From: Gammaproteobacteria bacterium
GTDB lineage: Bacteria; Pseudomonadota; Gammaproteobacteria; Competibacterales; Competibacteraceae
NCBI GenBank assembly: GCA_024235135.1
Contig: JACKMZ010000006.1
Coordinates: 1 to 64,000, forward strand
Length of the DNA: 64,000 nucleotides
Direction of reading: 5' to 3'
This document shows positions 26,633-37,511 of this stretch, in pieces. Under the pieces are notes generated by a model that saw nothing but the letters and a program-made list of their open reading frames with translations, made no database searches and was not told the DNA's origin. The position numbers and the translations under genes were made by a program. Position 1 is the first letter of the stretch; each line of letters opens with the position of its first letter.

Positions 26633-27365
26633 GTTTAGCCTTCGCTACGGGGCGGATCAAGCCCGTTGGCACGGGATAAGGACGCACCGGCCGATGCTGT
26701 TTGATCATCGTCAGGGGAATAGACCGCTTTTTAGCCATCACCACATACGCTCCCCCCAGTATTGGCCACCATTTCGGCCCCAACCGCTGCACCAAGGGCT
26801 GTCGCTCGCGCACTGGGGGCGGACTGGCCCAGGGCCAATAAAAGCAATACCGGGCACAGAGGCTTTCCAGATCCAGACGGGCGAGCCAATCCTGCAGCCT
26901 GGGCATGTTGACCAGCCGTCCGACGCGCGGCGCCGCACGCAACCCTAAGCTGCGCCATACACCCACCGGAGAAAACGGGTTGAAACCCAGAGTCAGCACA
27001 TAGCCGTCGGGAAGCAGGACCCGCTCGACCTCCCGCAAGACCGCATAAGGGTCCGCGACGCATTCCAAGACATGACAAAGCACCGCGACATCGACGCATC
27101 GACTGGCGATAGGCAAAGCGTCAGGGTCGGCGACCAAATCGGAGGAACATCCTGCGATAGGCGGAAAACAGGTCAATCGCCAATGCTGATGGAAGGAATC
27201 GCTGGCCAGTCCTTGAGCACACTCAGGCACTCCCAAAACCAGCAGGCGCTGACCCGACAAGGTCGCCAACAAATCGCCTAACGCGGCGGCTTCCGCTTCC
27301 CCAAACTGTTTTCCCAACGGTTCACTGTACCAGTGCCGCAGATCGAGCCAGGTTTGATCGTGCAT
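26625..27365 (-). CDS. SAM-dependent methyltransferase (YafS-like)
   Basis: 246 residues with a class I methyltransferase core. Motif I is partly degenerate (LLVLGVPEC instead of a Gly-rich loop); later blocks are clearer: LPIASRCVDVAVLCHVLE (motif II-III region) and VLREVERVLLPDGYVL. It resembles E. coli YafS, which also lies next to rnhA-dnaQ. The substrate is unknown. A basic tail follows the core. It overlaps rnhA by 8 nt. The degenerate motif I could mean weaker SAM binding. Confidence 0.8.
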   Translation of the reverse strand: MHDQTWLDLRHWYSEPLGKQFGEAEAAALGDLLATLSGQRLLVLGVPECAQGLASDSFHQHWRLTCFPPIAGCSSDLVADPDALPIASRCVDVAVLCHVLECVADPYAVLREVERVLLPDGYVLTLGFNPFSPVGVWRSLGLRAAPRVGRLVNMPRLQDWLARLDLESLCARYCFYWPWASPPPVRERQPLVQRLGPKWWPILGGAYVVMAKKRSIPLTMIKQHRPVRPYPVPTGLIRPVAKAKRD

Positions 27366-27417
27366 GCTGCCCTATGACTTCTTAATCTTGCGTCGCCGCC
27401 CGTGCCGCCGATCGCTT

Positions 27418-28785
27418 TCATCGCGGCAAGTTTAGCACGGCTTCCAGGCCGCCTGTCTGAGCATTGCGCAGAACCAGCTCGCCGCCATGAGCGCGGGCGA
27501 TATTGCGGGCGATACTCAAGCCCAGGCCCGTTCCGCCGGTATGCCGATTCCGCGAACCTTCAAGACGGTAAAAAGGTTCGAAGACCTTTTCCAGTTCCGC
27601 TTCGGGCATTCCCGGCCCGGCATCGCGTATCACCAATTGCAGTCGGTCGGGACTGTCCTGGACCAGCACCGTGGCCTGCTGGCCGTACTGCACGGCGTTA
27701 TTGATCAGATTCGTCAGACAGCGTTTCAACGCCAAGGGTCGGCCCACCCAAGGGGCCACGGCCTGCCCCTCCAGGGTCACGGCGCCTCCGGCATCGCCGG
27801 TGTCTTCCTGGAGGCTTTCGAGCAAGGCGTTGATGTCTATGGGCACCAGGGCCTCACTGAATTCCGTACCGCGCATAAAATCCAGCGTCGCCTGCACCAT
27901 GGCTTCCATATCGTCCAGATCGTTCTGGAATTTTTCCTGCAGTTCGGGTTTATCCAACAGCTCGGTTCGCACTCGTAACCGGGTGATGGGGGTTTTCAGG
28001 TCATGCGATACGGCTGCCAACACCCGGCTGCGCTCATCGATATAGTGCAGCAATCGCGCTTGCATGTTATTGAACGCCTGCGCCGCCTGGCGCACTTCCG
28101 TGGGGCCACTCTCCGCCAGAGGCGGGCGGCGCAGATTCCGGCCCAATTCCGTGGCCGCCGTGGCCAGCAGCGCCAGGGGGCGAGTGACCCACCGCACCGC
28201 CAAAGCCGACAGCACCCAAACCGACACGAACAGTATCGCCAAAATCAACAACACCCGGTATGGCCAGGCGAAGACATCCTCGGGAACGCGATGTCGGAAG
28301 GTCACCACACTGCCATCCTTGAGCCGCACCTGCACGACGAAGGCCCGGCTGTTCAACCAGTGTCCGTAACGGCGAAAACGCCGTTCCCCAAACGGGTCCG
28401 GCCCCATATCCGGAGGCATATCATCGGGACCGCTGAACACGGCAACCTGCATGGGCCATTCATCGCCCAATTGACGGCGGATCACGGCGGTTATCAGCGG
28501 CGCCGAGGCGTTGCCGTCGGGTCCGGGTTCGCGCCAAGGCAGGTGCAGACTGATACGGGTCGGGGGCAAATCCAACGCGGCGACCAAACGCCGCCGCTCG
28601 CTGGGCGCAGACTCGTCCAACAACTCGACGATAGCCGCGATGCGCTGGGCAATGTCTCCACCCACGGCTTGATACAGAATCTGGCCGCGATCATGAAACT
28701 GTATCACGGCGCTCAACAACTGCGTCAGCAGCAGCCCACCCAGTAACAGCAACAGCAACCGACCGAACAACGAACGCGGCAACAT
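27418..28785 (-). CDS. Sensor histidine kinase (EnvZ-like)
   Basis: 455 residues. Two membrane segments (about 8-28 and 176-198) bracket a periplasmic sensor region that is Pro/Asp-rich. HAMP follows, then the H-box AAVSHDLKTPITRLR, N-box NLINNAVQYG and G-boxes DAGPGMPE and TGGTGLGLSIA. The phospho-acceptor His lies in SHDLKTP. The ATG follows the response-regulator stop directly (TAGATG), so the pair is translationally coupled. The signal sensed is unknown. Confidence 0.92.
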   Translation of the reverse strand: MLPRSLFGRLLLLLLGGLLLTQLLSAVIQFHDRGQILYQAVGGDIAQRIAAIVELLDESAPSERRRLVAALDLPPTRISLHLPWREPGPDGNASAPLITAVIRRQLGDEWPMQVAVFSGPDDMPPDMGPDPFGERRFRRYGHWLNSRAFVVQVRLKDGSVVTFRHRVPEDVFAWPYRVLLILAILFVSVWVLSALAVRWVTRPLALLATAATELGRNLRRPPLAESGPTEVRQAAQAFNNMQARLLHYIDERSRVLAAVSHDLKTPITRLRVRTELLDKPELQEKFQNDLDDMEAMVQATLDFMRGTEFSEALVPIDINALLESLQEDTGDAGGAVTLEGQAVAPWVGRPLALKRCLTNLINNAVQYGQQATVLVQDSPDRLQLVIRDAGPGMPEAELEKVFEPFYRLEGSRNRHTGGTGLGLSIARNIARAHGGELVLRNAQTGGLEAVLNLPR

Positions 28786-29499
28786 CTACCCCTCGCGCGT
28801 GACGGCGCCGACCAGCATATAGCCTTCGTTACGCACGGTCTTGATGATCTCGGCATCCCGTGAGTCCTCGCCCAGGCGATGCCGCAGGCGGCTGACCTGC
28901 ATATCGATGCTGCGATCGAAAGGGGTCGCCTCCCGGCCCTGTGTCAGATCCAGCAACTGGTCGCGGGTCAGTACGCGGTTCGGCTGTTCCAGAAAAACGC
29001 ACAACAAGCGATATTCACGACTGCCCAGCGGTATCACCACGTTCTGGGGGGAAATCAGATGGCGGGTGTTCACATCCAGGGTCCAACCCGCGAAACGATA
29101 CCGCTGTAGGGCGCCGGCCTCCACGGGCCATTCCCGGACCCGGCGCAGCACGCTGTTGATCCGTGCCAGCAGTTCACGCGGATTGAAAGGCTTGGCCAGA
29201 TAGTCATCCGCCCCCATTTCCAGGCCAATGATGCGATCGGTATCGTCACCGCGCGCGGTCAGCATGATTACCGGCGGCAGCGGCGAACGGGCTCGCAGAT
29301 TCCGGCACAGGGTCAGGCCGTCGTCGCCAGGCAGCATCAGATCCAATATGACGAGGTCGACGCTCTCTCTCTCCAACGTATCCCACAGGCCGTTGCCATC
29401 CTCCACACCCGTGACGCGAAATCCGTTCCGGCCCAGATAATCCACCAGCAACTCGCGCAACTCCTGGTCGTCATCGACGATCAAAACGTGTTCATTCAT
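28786..29499 (-). CDS. OmpR-family response regulator
   Basis: 237 residues. The receiver domain has the acidic pocket DDD (9-11), phospho-acceptor D53 in LILDLMLP, and Lys in AKPFN. The C-terminal winged helix has the expected LGSREYRLLCVFL, RSIDMQVSRLRHRLG and TVRNEGYMLVG. It is closest in pattern to OmpR and pairs with the EnvZ-like kinase immediately downstream. Target promoters cannot be told from this window. Confidence 0.93.
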   Translation of the reverse strand: MNEHVLIVDDDQELRELLVDYLGRNGFRVTGVEDGNGLWDTLERESVDLVILDLMLPGDDGLTLCRNLRARSPLPPVIMLTARGDDTDRIIGLEMGADDYLAKPFNPRELLARINSVLRRVREWPVEAGALQRYRFAGWTLDVNTRHLISPQNVVIPLGSREYRLLCVFLEQPNRVLTRDQLLDLTQGREATPFDRSIDMQVSRLRHRLGEDSRDAEIIKTVRNEGYMLVGAVTREG

Positions 29500-29541
29500 G
29501 CCCTGTTGCTGTATCGGTAAAAATCGCGAAAAGCCATGGAT

Positions 29542-30072
29542 TCAATTGAAGAATGCCGACACCTGTTCGTAAGCGTTGCGAAAAAACTCCATGGCCTGGG
29601 GATCGGCGCCATGCTGTTGCCAGACATGTTCACCGAAACCCCATTGCGCCAAAACATAGCGGCCCACGCCCAGTTGTCCGATTGCGACCATCCCCGTGGC
29701 GATCTGCCCCAATCCGAATAACCCGGCGATACCAGCCTGCCCGATGGCGATCACGCCACTGGCCGCCTGCCCCAGACCCAAGCCCAGGCCAACCGCCAAC
29801 TGGCCGATGGCGATTACGCCGAAAGCCGCCTGTCCCACGGCCAAGCCACCCAGGGCGGAACGGCCGATCGCCAGCACGCCCTTGGCCATGATCCGGCGGC
29901 CGGTTTCGGGACAGACGCCCGCCGTATAGTGCAGCCAGGGCCACCCCAAAAACGTCGCATGGGTCTTGAATTCGGCGAAGTATCGGCCATCGGGATAGAC
30001 GAACCGCCGCCAGGCGCCCCGGCGGGTGCGTTCGATTTTGTATTCGACCGGCTCCAGCAATAGATTGCGCAT
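29542..30072 (-). CDS. Glycine-rich five-residue-repeat protein of unknown function
   Basis: 176 residues from ATG 30072 (GGGGGG about 11 nt upstream; a TTG at 30096 with a GAGGAAGGG site is an alternative). The N-terminal ~60 residues are basic and aromatic, with a YPDGRYFAEF stretch. From about residue 60 to 145 the chain repeats every five residues with Gly first and small or aliphatic residues after (GVLAI GRSAL GGLAV GQAAF GVIAI GQLAV), with two slips. The C-terminus is polar. I do not recognise the family. The repeat suggests a tightly packed solenoid or a membrane-embedded glycine-zipper fold; both are guesses. It lies between a two-component pair and aacS on the same strand. Confidence 0.75.
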   Translation of the reverse strand: MRNLLLEPVEYKIERTRRGAWRRFVYPDGRYFAEFKTHATFLGWPWLHYTAGVCPETGRRIMAKGVLAIGRSALGGLAVGQAAFGVIAIGQLAVGLGLGLGQAASGVIAIGQAGIAGLFGLGQIATGMVAIGQLGVGRYVLAQWGFGEHVWQQHGADPQAMEFFRNAYEQVSAFFN

Positions 30073-30103
30073 GAGTCCGTGCCCCCCTTTCGCCAACCCT
30101 TCC

Positions 30104-32059
<1,956 letters not shown>

Positions 32060-32156
32060 GGGCGACTCTCCTGATCGGATTGACTATTTGTATTCGCAGA
32101 ACGGCGGTGCGGTGTCACAATGTATACACCGTCTTTTATTGTGTATTTTAGAAATT

Positions 32157-32651
32157 ATGAACGGCTACGAGAAAATAGGCGTTTTATTCGTCTGCATGGG
32201 CAATATCTGCCGCTCGCCGATGGCGGAGGGCGTTTTTCGCCGCCTGGTGGAAGAGAGTGGACTGTCTCGGACAATTCAGGTGGATTCGGCGGGCACGCAT
32301 TCCTATCACACCGGCGCCGCGCCAGATGAACGCAGCCAGGCCACGGCTCTGCGCCGGGGCGTCGATCTCGGCGCCTTGCGTGCGCGGCGTGTCATGCCGG
32401 AGGATTTTGAGCGGTTCGATTACATTCTGGCCATGGACCGCCAGAACCTCCAAGACCTTCTACTCATTTGCCGACAGCCGGAGCATCGGGAAAAAGTCCG
32501 ATTATTCCTCGAATTTGCCCCGGAGTCGGTGCAACGGGAAGTGCCCGACCCGTATTACGGCGGTTTGAGCGGGTTCGATCGCGTGATGGATTTGGTCGAG
32601 GAAGCGGCGCAAGGTCTGCTCGTGCATTTGCGCGAACGCCATCGATCTTGA
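32157..32651 (+). CDS. Low-molecular-weight protein-tyrosine phosphatase
   Basis: 164 residues. The active-site loop VCMGNICRSPMAEG gives C13 and R19 (CX5R), and the general acid Asp lies in VPDPYYGG. ATG 32157 gives the family's short N-terminus; no strong ribosome site is seen. The family dephosphorylates Tyr, often on BY-kinases for exopolysaccharide export, or arginine; no such partner is nearby. Ends at a strong hairpin shared with rne. Confidence 0.92.
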   Translation: MNGYEKIGVLFVCMGNICRSPMAEGVFRRLVEESGLSRTIQVDSAGTHSYHTGAAPDERSQATALRRGVDLGALRARRVMPEDFERFDYILAMDRQNLQDLLLICRQPEHREKVRLFLEFAPESVQREVPDPYYGGLSGFDRVMDLVEEAAQGLLVHLRERHRS

Positions 32652-32656
32652 TTGAA

Positions 32657-32684
32657 CAGGCAACCGGCTCAAGCCGGTTGCCTG
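32657..32684. terminator. Perfect 12-bp hairpin between convergent phosphatase and rne genes
   Basis: CAGGCAACCGGC/GCCGGTTGCCTG with a TCAA loop lies between the two stop codons. There is no clear T tract on either strand, so it could be a bidirectional terminator or a protective 3' hairpin. Confidence 0.65.
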
Positions 32685-32708
32685 CGTGACAATCCTTTCC
32701 GATGCGTG

Positions 32709-35700
32709 TTACGGCTGCATTCTGTGCGCCTCCCCGGCTTCCTGCTCGGCGGAAATCGCGGCCTGCTCACCCATTTCCGCAGGCTGACGGACGTGCGGTT
32801 CCGATTCCGAAGGCGCGGATTGGGTCGTTAAAGGCATGCTGTCCGGGTCATTATCGACCTCCCGAGATTCCTCGACATCCGTCTTGGCTGAGGCCATGGC
32901 CCCCTGTTCTTCGCCATCCCCCTTGGCCGCCAAGGGTTCCGCATCAACCACCGCCGCGCGTTCGGCCGTCGCATCTTGCAAATCGTGACTACCTCCGGCG
33001 TTGTCGTCCTCGGTTTCCGGCGCTTCGGGTGTCTCGGCAACGGATTCGCCCGCAGCCTCGGCCAATGCCACCGTCTCAGGCGGGACTTCAACGGTGTTCG
33101 CCGTCACCTCCGACGCCGGCGCTGGCTCCGGTTCCACGGCAATCGCCGTAATCCCTTGAGCTTCTTCCTCGAGAGGCGGATTCTCTACCGCGAACAAGGC
33201 AACCCCGGCGGCGCCCGCCTCCGCCACGACCGGAGGCTCCGCTTCAGGCACCTCGACCTCGGGCGGCGCCGGATGGTCGGACGCCGTCGCTTCTTCCTCG
33301 GCTGGGCTTGCCATCTCCGACTCAGTCGCCGCTTCCTCGACTGAGCCCGCCGTCTCCAACCCCGCCGCCGCTTCCTCGACTGGGCTTGCCGTCTCCAACC
33401 CCGCCGCCGCTTCCTCGACTGGGCTTGCCGTCTCGGCGATCGGTTCGGATACATCCGCTGGGGTGATCGCCACCGGATCATCGGCTTGCGGTGGCTCGGC
33501 GACTATTTTCGTCACTGGCACATCATCGATCTGGACGAAGGGACGCCTAACGGGATTAGGCCATTCGTCCTCGGGCGATGGCTCCTCATCGGTACGAATC
33601 GACGCACCGTTCGCACCGGCGCTTTGGGATTCCGTTTCACCCTCGGCCGGGAAATCCGTCCCCGTCACACTCTCCTTGGCGGCCAACTGCGGATCGCCCT
33701 TGGGACGCCTTGGTCGGCCATTACGGATACGCCGCCGCGGACCCTGTTCCGTTTCGGTCGCAACCACTTCGGCGTCCTGTGCGCCAACGGCCTGAGTTTC
33801 CGTGTCGGAGCGTGGAGCCGCTGTTTCGACCACGTCCTCCTGGCCTGGCTCCGCCGAAGTGGCGTCGACCGAACCGCCGTCGACATTTTCCGGTCTGCGC
33901 CGCCGGCGACCGCCCCGGCGACCTCGACGGTTACCCCGCGGAGTGGGTGTCTCCTCGGCGGGTTTCTCCTGAGTGGGGTCGCCAGCCTCTTCATCGACCG
34001 TGCGAGCCTCGGTCTGAATCCGGGGGGCCGAAGTCAGCGCGGATTCCGTTTCCACCGCGGGCGCGGGTTTGGACGTTTCCTCCGGGACGGTCGGCGCCGG
34101 TTTCGACGGGGCGCTACGAGGCGCGGTCCGCGGCGCCTCCTCGGCGCGTTTCGAATGAGTCGGAATGGCCGCCGGAGGAACCTCTTGGGGCGTTTCAACG
34201 GGGACGCCGTTACTATCGAACAGGTTGCGCCACAACCATTTGAGGAAGCCAGGACCCGCCTCTTTCCCGGCGCTGGGCAGAGCACTCGGCGCTATCACCG
34301 CCGGAGCCGGCGAAGTCGGTTGCACGGATTTGACCACGGGTTCTTCGAGACGCACACGCGGAACCTGGATGCCAGTCTGCTCGCCGTCCTGATCCTCCCA
34401 ATGCATCGCCAGATTGTAGGACGGAGTCCGAATCTCCGCGTTCTCGTCCAGACGGCGGCGGGTCAACTCGAAATGGGGCGTTTCCAGGGAAGGGTTGGGT
34501 ATAAGGAGCAAGCCGACCCGGTGCCGTTGCTCGATAGCCCTCACCGCCTCACGTTTTTCATTGAGCAGAAAAGTGGCGACCTTGACCGGCAATTGCACCA
34601 TAACCTGCACGGTGCGCTCCTTCATCGCTTCCTCTTCCAACAAGCGCAAGACCGACAAGGCCAGGGATTCCACGCTGCGGATGGTGCCCTGGCCATTGCA
34701 GCGCGGGCAGATCACATGGCTGGCTTCGTCCAACGAAGGCCGCAAACGCTGGCGCGACATTTCCAAGAGACCGAAACGCGAGATACGTCCGACTTGCACG
34801 CGGGCCCGATCCATCTTCAGCACGTCCCGCAACCGGTTCTCGACCTCCCGCTGATTGCGCGCCGCAGCCATGTCGATGAAATCGATGACGATCAAGCCAC
34901 CCAAATCACGCAGGCGCAACTGTCTGGCGATTTCGTCGGCGGCCTCCAGATTGGTGGTCAGCGCGGTTTCCTCGATGTCGCTGCCCTTGGTGGAACGGCC
35001 CGAGTTGATGTCGATAGACACCAGGGCTTCACTGTAGTCAATGACGATCGCGCCGCCCGAAGGCAGGCTGACCTCGCGCTGATAGGCCGATTCGATCTGG
35101 CTTTCGATCTGAAAACGGCTAAACAGGGGAACGTGATCCTGATAGAGCTTGAGTTTGCCCAGATTCTGGGGCATGACCTGCTCCATGAAATCGCGAGCCT
35201 GCTGATAGACGTTGGCGTCGTCAACCAGAATTTCACCGATGTCGGCACGCAGATAATCGCGCAACGCGCGAATGATGATGTTGCTTTCCTGGTAGATCAG
35301 GAGTGGCGCCTTGCGGGTTTGCTGGGCCGCTTCGATGGCGCGCCATAAATGCAGGAGATAATCCAGATCCCACTGCAGTTCGTCGTGCGAACGACCGACG
35401 CCGGCCGTGCGGACGATCAACCCCATACCGTCGGGGATGTTCAGACTACTCATGATTTCGCGCATTTCCTGGCGGTCCTCGCCTTCGATACGGCGCGATA
35501 CGCCGCCGGCCCTGGGGTTGTTGGGCATAAGCACCAGATACCGGCCGGCCAGGCTGATGAACGTCGTCAACGCGGCGCCCTTGGTGCCGCGTTCTTCCTT
35601 GTCCACCTGAATCATAATCTCCTGCCCTTCGCGAACGGCTTCTTTGATGCCGGGACGGCCGCCACCCGAATTCGCCTGGGGATCGAAATAAGTGCGGCTG

Positions 35701-35918
35701 ATTTCCTTGAAGGGCAAGAACCCATGCCGGTCCGCGCCGAAATCGACGAAAGCGGCTTCCAGGCTCGGTTCTATGCGGGTTATGCGTCCTTTGTAGACAT
35801 TCGCTTTCTTCTGTTCCCTGGAAGGTGTTTCAATATCCAGATCGTATAATTTCTGGCCATCCACGATGGCCACGCGCAACTCTTCCTGCTGAGTGGCGTT
35901 GATCAGCATTCTTTTCAT
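32709..35918 (-). CDS. rne: Ribonuclease E
   Basis: 1069 residues. ATG 35918 gives the conserved MKRMLINATQQEELRVA; GGAG lies 7 nt upstream. The catalytic half (~1-520) has the S1 domain (KGRITRIEPSLEAAFVDFG), 5' sensor, RNase H-like and DNase I-like regions with metal Asp in SIDINSG and VIDFIDM, and the Zn link CPRCNGQG. The C-terminal half (~550-1069) is acidic, Pro/Ala-rich and disordered, with Arg-rich clusters (NRRGRRGGRRRRR) as in RNA-binding scaffold regions, plus tandem repeats. It starts mRNA decay and matures stable RNAs. A structured leader upstream suggests feedback control. Confidence 0.97.
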   Translation of the reverse strand: MKRMLINATQQEELRVAIVDGQKLYDLDIETPSREQKKANVYKGRITRIEPSLEAAFVDFGADRHGFLPFKEISRTYFDPQANSGGGRPGIKEAVREGQEIMIQVDKEERGTKGAALTTFISLAGRYLVLMPNNPRAGGVSRRIEGEDRQEMREIMSSLNIPDGMGLIVRTAGVGRSHDELQWDLDYLLHLWRAIEAAQQTRKAPLLIYQESNIIIRALRDYLRADIGEILVDDANVYQQARDFMEQVMPQNLGKLKLYQDHVPLFSRFQIESQIESAYQREVSLPSGGAIVIDYSEALVSIDINSGRSTKGSDIEETALTTNLEAADEIARQLRLRDLGGLIVIDFIDMAAARNQREVENRLRDVLKMDRARVQVGRISRFGLLEMSRQRLRPSLDEASHVICPRCNGQGTIRSVESLALSVLRLLEEEAMKERTVQVMVQLPVKVATFLLNEKREAVRAIEQRHRVGLLLIPNPSLETPHFELTRRRLDENAEIRTPSYNLAMHWEDQDGEQTGIQVPRVRLEEPVVKSVQPTSPAPAVIAPSALPSAGKEAGPGFLKWLWRNLFDSNGVPVETPQEVPPAAIPTHSKRAEEAPRTAPRSAPSKPAPTVPEETSKPAPAVETESALTSAPRIQTEARTVDEEAGDPTQEKPAEETPTPRGNRRGRRGGRRRRRPENVDGGSVDATSAEPGQEDVVETAAPRSDTETQAVGAQDAEVVATETEQGPRRRIRNGRPRRPKGDPQLAAKESVTGTDFPAEGETESQSAGANGASIRTDEEPSPEDEWPNPVRRPFVQIDDVPVTKIVAEPPQADDPVAITPADVSEPIAETASPVEEAAAGLETASPVEEAAAGLETAGSVEEAATESEMASPAEEEATASDHPAPPEVEVPEAEPPVVAEAGAAGVALFAVENPPLEEEAQGITAIAVEPEPAPASEVTANTVEVPPETVALAEAAGESVAETPEAPETEDDNAGGSHDLQDATAERAAVVDAEPLAAKGDGEEQGAMASAKTDVEESREVDNDPDSMPLTTQSAPSESEPHVRQPAEMGEQAAISAEQEAGEAHRMQP
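33306..33430 (-). repeat. 39-bp tandem repeats in the rne C-terminal region
   Basis: About three copies of a 39-bp unit, in frame, encode a 13-residue period (ASPVEEAAAGLET and variants). Two copies are nearly identical in DNA, the outer ones diverge. They lie within the disordered acidic tail of RNase E. Confidence 0.8.
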
Positions 35919-36560
35919 GAGAAACTCCGGCGCTCGACCACCGACCGTTGCGGTTGTCGCCAGAAAAAGGCCCATGGGACGGGGTTGACGTTGGCGCCGC
36001 GGTCCAAACGACGGACCGGAAAAGCGGCTGATGCCTAACGTGCGACCTGCACCATTCAACAACGAGCGGGGGAGCGCAACTCAACTATCGCTCAGTATGA
36101 GGGTCGAGCGATGATAAACCCTTGTAACTTACCCGTCGCCTTAACGACAGGTAAGGAGAAAACGGTACTCATCTCGACTCGCGCCAATTTAATAGGTGAG
36201 ACCACGCGAGGGGACTTCGTTCACTATATCAGTCAACATTGGAGGCAGCAATCAACGCCCCTGGAAGGCAGGCAACGACATCCAATGGCTCACTAAATCA
36301 ATCGATCGATAGGCTTCTCCCTTGATCATTTTCAGTTGTTCTGATTATAGGTCGCCAATCGGCTCAAACAATCCTCACTCGCATCGCGAGGCATCAACCC
36401 CAGCCCGGCAATCCCCCCCATGCGACTCACGACGACGAACATTATCCCCAAACCAGCCATCCGGACGGCTTCCCGACACCGATGCGAGGAAATTCCCCGC
36501 TTGAATAAAAATCGATATCTTGCCATCTTGCTCGGCCTGCCTGACATCCGTTTGTAAATC
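35919..36560. promoter_or_regulatory. rne-rluC divergent intergenic region with long rne leader
   Basis: 642 bp without a convincing gene, separating rne (minus) and rluC (plus), the same divergent arrangement as in E. coli. It contains the hairpin at 36128-36155. A weak candidate rluC promoter is TTGATC (36322-36327), 17 nt, TTATAG (36345-36350). No near-consensus rne promoter was found by eye. The length allows a long rne 5' UTR. Confidence 0.5.
36128..36155 (-). ncRNA. Hairpin in the putative rne 5' leader
   Basis: On the minus strand an 11-bp stem CTTACCTGTCG/CGACGGGTAAG closes a TTAAGG loop. The only non-Watson-Crick pair is a G-U, which forms on the rne transcript but would be a C-A mismatch on the other strand, so the structure favours the rne mRNA. 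It lies about 210 nt upstream of the rne ATG. E. coli rne has a leader hairpin that mediates autoregulation; equivalence is inferred. Confidence 0.55.
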
Positions 36561-37511
36561 ATGAACACCAAGGATAACTCTCCGAGCGTTCGCCACGTCG
36601 AAGTTCCAATGGAGCACGACGGCCAGCGCATCGATAATTTTCTGCTCCATGAATTGAAAGGCGTACCCCGCAGCCTGATCTACCGCATCTTGCGCAAGGG
36701 CGAGGTGCGCGTCAATCGTGGCCGTATCCGTCCGGACTACCGCCTACGCCAGGGCGATCAGGTACGCATACCCCCGTTGCGCACGCCCCAGGCGTCCTCC
36801 ACCGAACGCCCCCCACCCCAGCACTGGGTGGAACGTCTGAAAGATGCCGTCCTGTTCGAAAACGGTGATGTCCTGATCCTGAACAAGCCGACCGGATTTG
36901 CCGTGCATAAGGGCAGCGGCGTGGATTTCGGAGTGATCGAAATACTCCGCGCCGCGCTATCCTACCCCTATCTGGAACTCGCGCACCGCCTGGACCGTGA
37001 AACCAGTGGTTGCCTGATCCTGGCCAAGACGCCGGGGGCTTTGGAAGCTCTGCACACAGCATTGCGCGAGGGGCGGATGGATAAACGCTATCTTGGCCTG
37101 GTCAAGGGTTATTGGCGGCAAGGCGCCTGCGAGGTGAACGTCCCTTTACGCAAAAACGTACTACGCGGCGGCGAGCGCCGGGTCGAGGTGCTGGCCGATG
37201 GCAAGCCCGCTCTCACCACGTTCAAGCCATTGGAAATCCGCAAACGGGCCTCTTTGCTGGAAATTAGCATCGCCACCGGCCGTACCCATCAAATCCGCGT
37301 TCACGCCGCCCACCTGGAGTATCCCTTGGCCGGTGACGACAAATACGGCGACCCGCTTTTCAATCGCGAGATGGCCGCCATCGGTCTGCACCGTCTTTTT
37401 CTACACGCACACAGCGTCATGTTTTCCCTGGGTCATCGTGATATCGCCGTCAGTGCGCCCTTGGCCGATGATCTCAAGAATGTTCTGGATTGTTTGGAGG
37501 ACCGGCGATGA
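36561..37511 (+). CDS. rluC: RluC 23S rRNA pseudouridine synthase
   Basis: 316 residues. An S4 RNA-binding domain (RIDNFLLHELKGVPRSLIYR) comes first, then the RluA-type catalytic domain with Asp in AHRLDRETSGCLILAK and the GRTHQIRVHAAHLEYPLAGD block. RluC modifies U955, U2504 and U2580 in E. coli 23S rRNA; the position divergent from rne supports RluC over RluA or RluD. First gene of a coupled run; its stop overlaps the next start (ATGA). Confidence 0.93.
   Translation: MNTKDNSPSVRHVEVPMEHDGQRIDNFLLHELKGVPRSLIYRILRKGEVRVNRGRIRPDYRLRQGDQVRIPPLRTPQASSTERPPPQHWVERLKDAVLFENGDVLILNKPTGFAVHKGSGVDFGVIEILRAALSYPYLELAHRLDRETSGCLILAKTPGALEALHTALREGRMDKRYLGLVKGYWRQGACEVNVPLRKNVLRGGERRVEVLADGKPALTTFKPLEIRKRASLLEISIATGRTHQIRVHAAHLEYPLAGDDKYGDPLFNREMAAIGLHRLFLHAHSVMFSLGHRDIAVSAPLADDLKNVLDCLEDRR

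Noticed and set aside
32115..32144. Possible operator CACAAT...ATTGTG upstream of the phosphatase gene
   Set aside because: Only 6-bp arms and no promoter at fitting spacing; too weak to report as a site.
33486..35348. 620-codon open frame opposite rne
   Set aside because: Shadow of the rne coding strand, rich in Arg, with no motif.
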